Below are positions 63,938-64,000 of a stretch of 64,000 bases of DNA, piece after piece. A program made the position numbers and the translations under genes. Every line of letters begins with the position of its first letter. The first letter of the stretch is position 1. The DNA is from Morchella semilibera (taxonomy: Eukaryota > Ascomycota > Pezizomycetes > Pezizales > Morchellaceae), in contig WBVU01000010.1 of the NCBI GenBank assembly GCA_009192285.1, positions 1,610,111 to 1,674,110 on the forward strand. Reading direction: 5' to 3'. Below the pieces are notes generated by a model. It was not told the origin of the DNA. It searched no databases and saw nothing but the letters and a program-made list of their open reading frames with translations.

Positions 63938-64000
63938 TTGCTTAATTGAAGTTGGTTGGTAAAGGTGGGGCGAAAGTCCGGAGGTGGGGTTGATACTTAT

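Overview
This window looks like nuclear chromosomal DNA of a filamentous ascomycete (Pezizomycotina-type). Nearly every gene is broken by short introns (mostly about 45-90 bp, GT..AG with CTAAC/CTGAC-like branch sites). The gene set is fungal: BiP with a C-terminal HDEL, Ste20, Doa4, Hse1, Vps27, HP1, Ufd4, Age2. Intergenic DNA is long and AT-rich, with homopolymer tracts. I cannot place the genus; an early-diverging lineage such as Pezizomycetes is possible, but that is a guess. I rebuilt splice models by hand. For every complete model the summed exon length is a multiple of three and conserved motifs read across the junctions. UTRs were not determined.

Layout. 1-409 (+): 3' end of a PH-domain protein. 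1.7-3.9 kb (-): ThDP-dependent enzyme whose start codon appears split by an intron. 5.1-7.6 kb (-): HSE1 (ESCRT-0). 8.6-11.5 kb (-): STE20/PAK kinase. 11.5-16.9 kb: long gene-poor spacer. 16.9-17.5 kb (+): SFT1-like SNARE. 18.0-19.3 kb (-): actin capping protein alpha. 20.0-24.0 kb: GC-rich block with a disordered protein and an MFSD5-like transporter (both -). 24.5-26.7 kb (-): KAR2/BiP. 28.0-31.1 kb (-): HBS1. 31.4 kb (+): intron-containing tRNA-Leu(UAA). 32.1-34.5 kb (-): VPS27 (ESCRT-0), divergent from DOA4 (+, 35.3-38.9 kb). 41.2-42.4 kb (+): LUC7, convergent with an RG-rich protein (-, 42.7-44.2 kb). 45.0-46.5 kb (-): BSD-domain protein. 47.4-49.3 kb (-): AGE2 ArfGAP. 50.4-51.2 kb (+): cytochrome b5. 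51.5-52.3 kb: repeat debris. 52.7-53.7 kb (-): HP1. 55.3-61.1 kb (-): UFD4 HECT ligase. 62.7-63.9 kb (-): polyol-type SDR.

Functional themes. Both ESCRT-0 subunits (HSE1, VPS27) and a Doa4/USP8-type deubiquitinase, which acts on the same endosomal cargo, lie within 34 kb, with VPS27 and DOA4 head to head. Other trafficking genes (SFT1, AGE2) and ER folding (KAR2) are also present. UFD4 and DOA4 are ubiquitin enzymes, HBS1 acts in ribosome rescue, LUC7 in 5' splice-site choice.

The most striking non-genic signal is the palindrome TACATGTA. I counted 25 exact copies by eye, 24 intergenic and one intronic, none in a coding exon, where roughly one to two would be expected by chance. Also notable are a GC-AG intron, two foldback (MITE-like) elements, a nested palindrome next to repeats resembling pogo-type transposon ends, a G-quadruplex-prone intron, and a possible extra 5' exon for UFD4.
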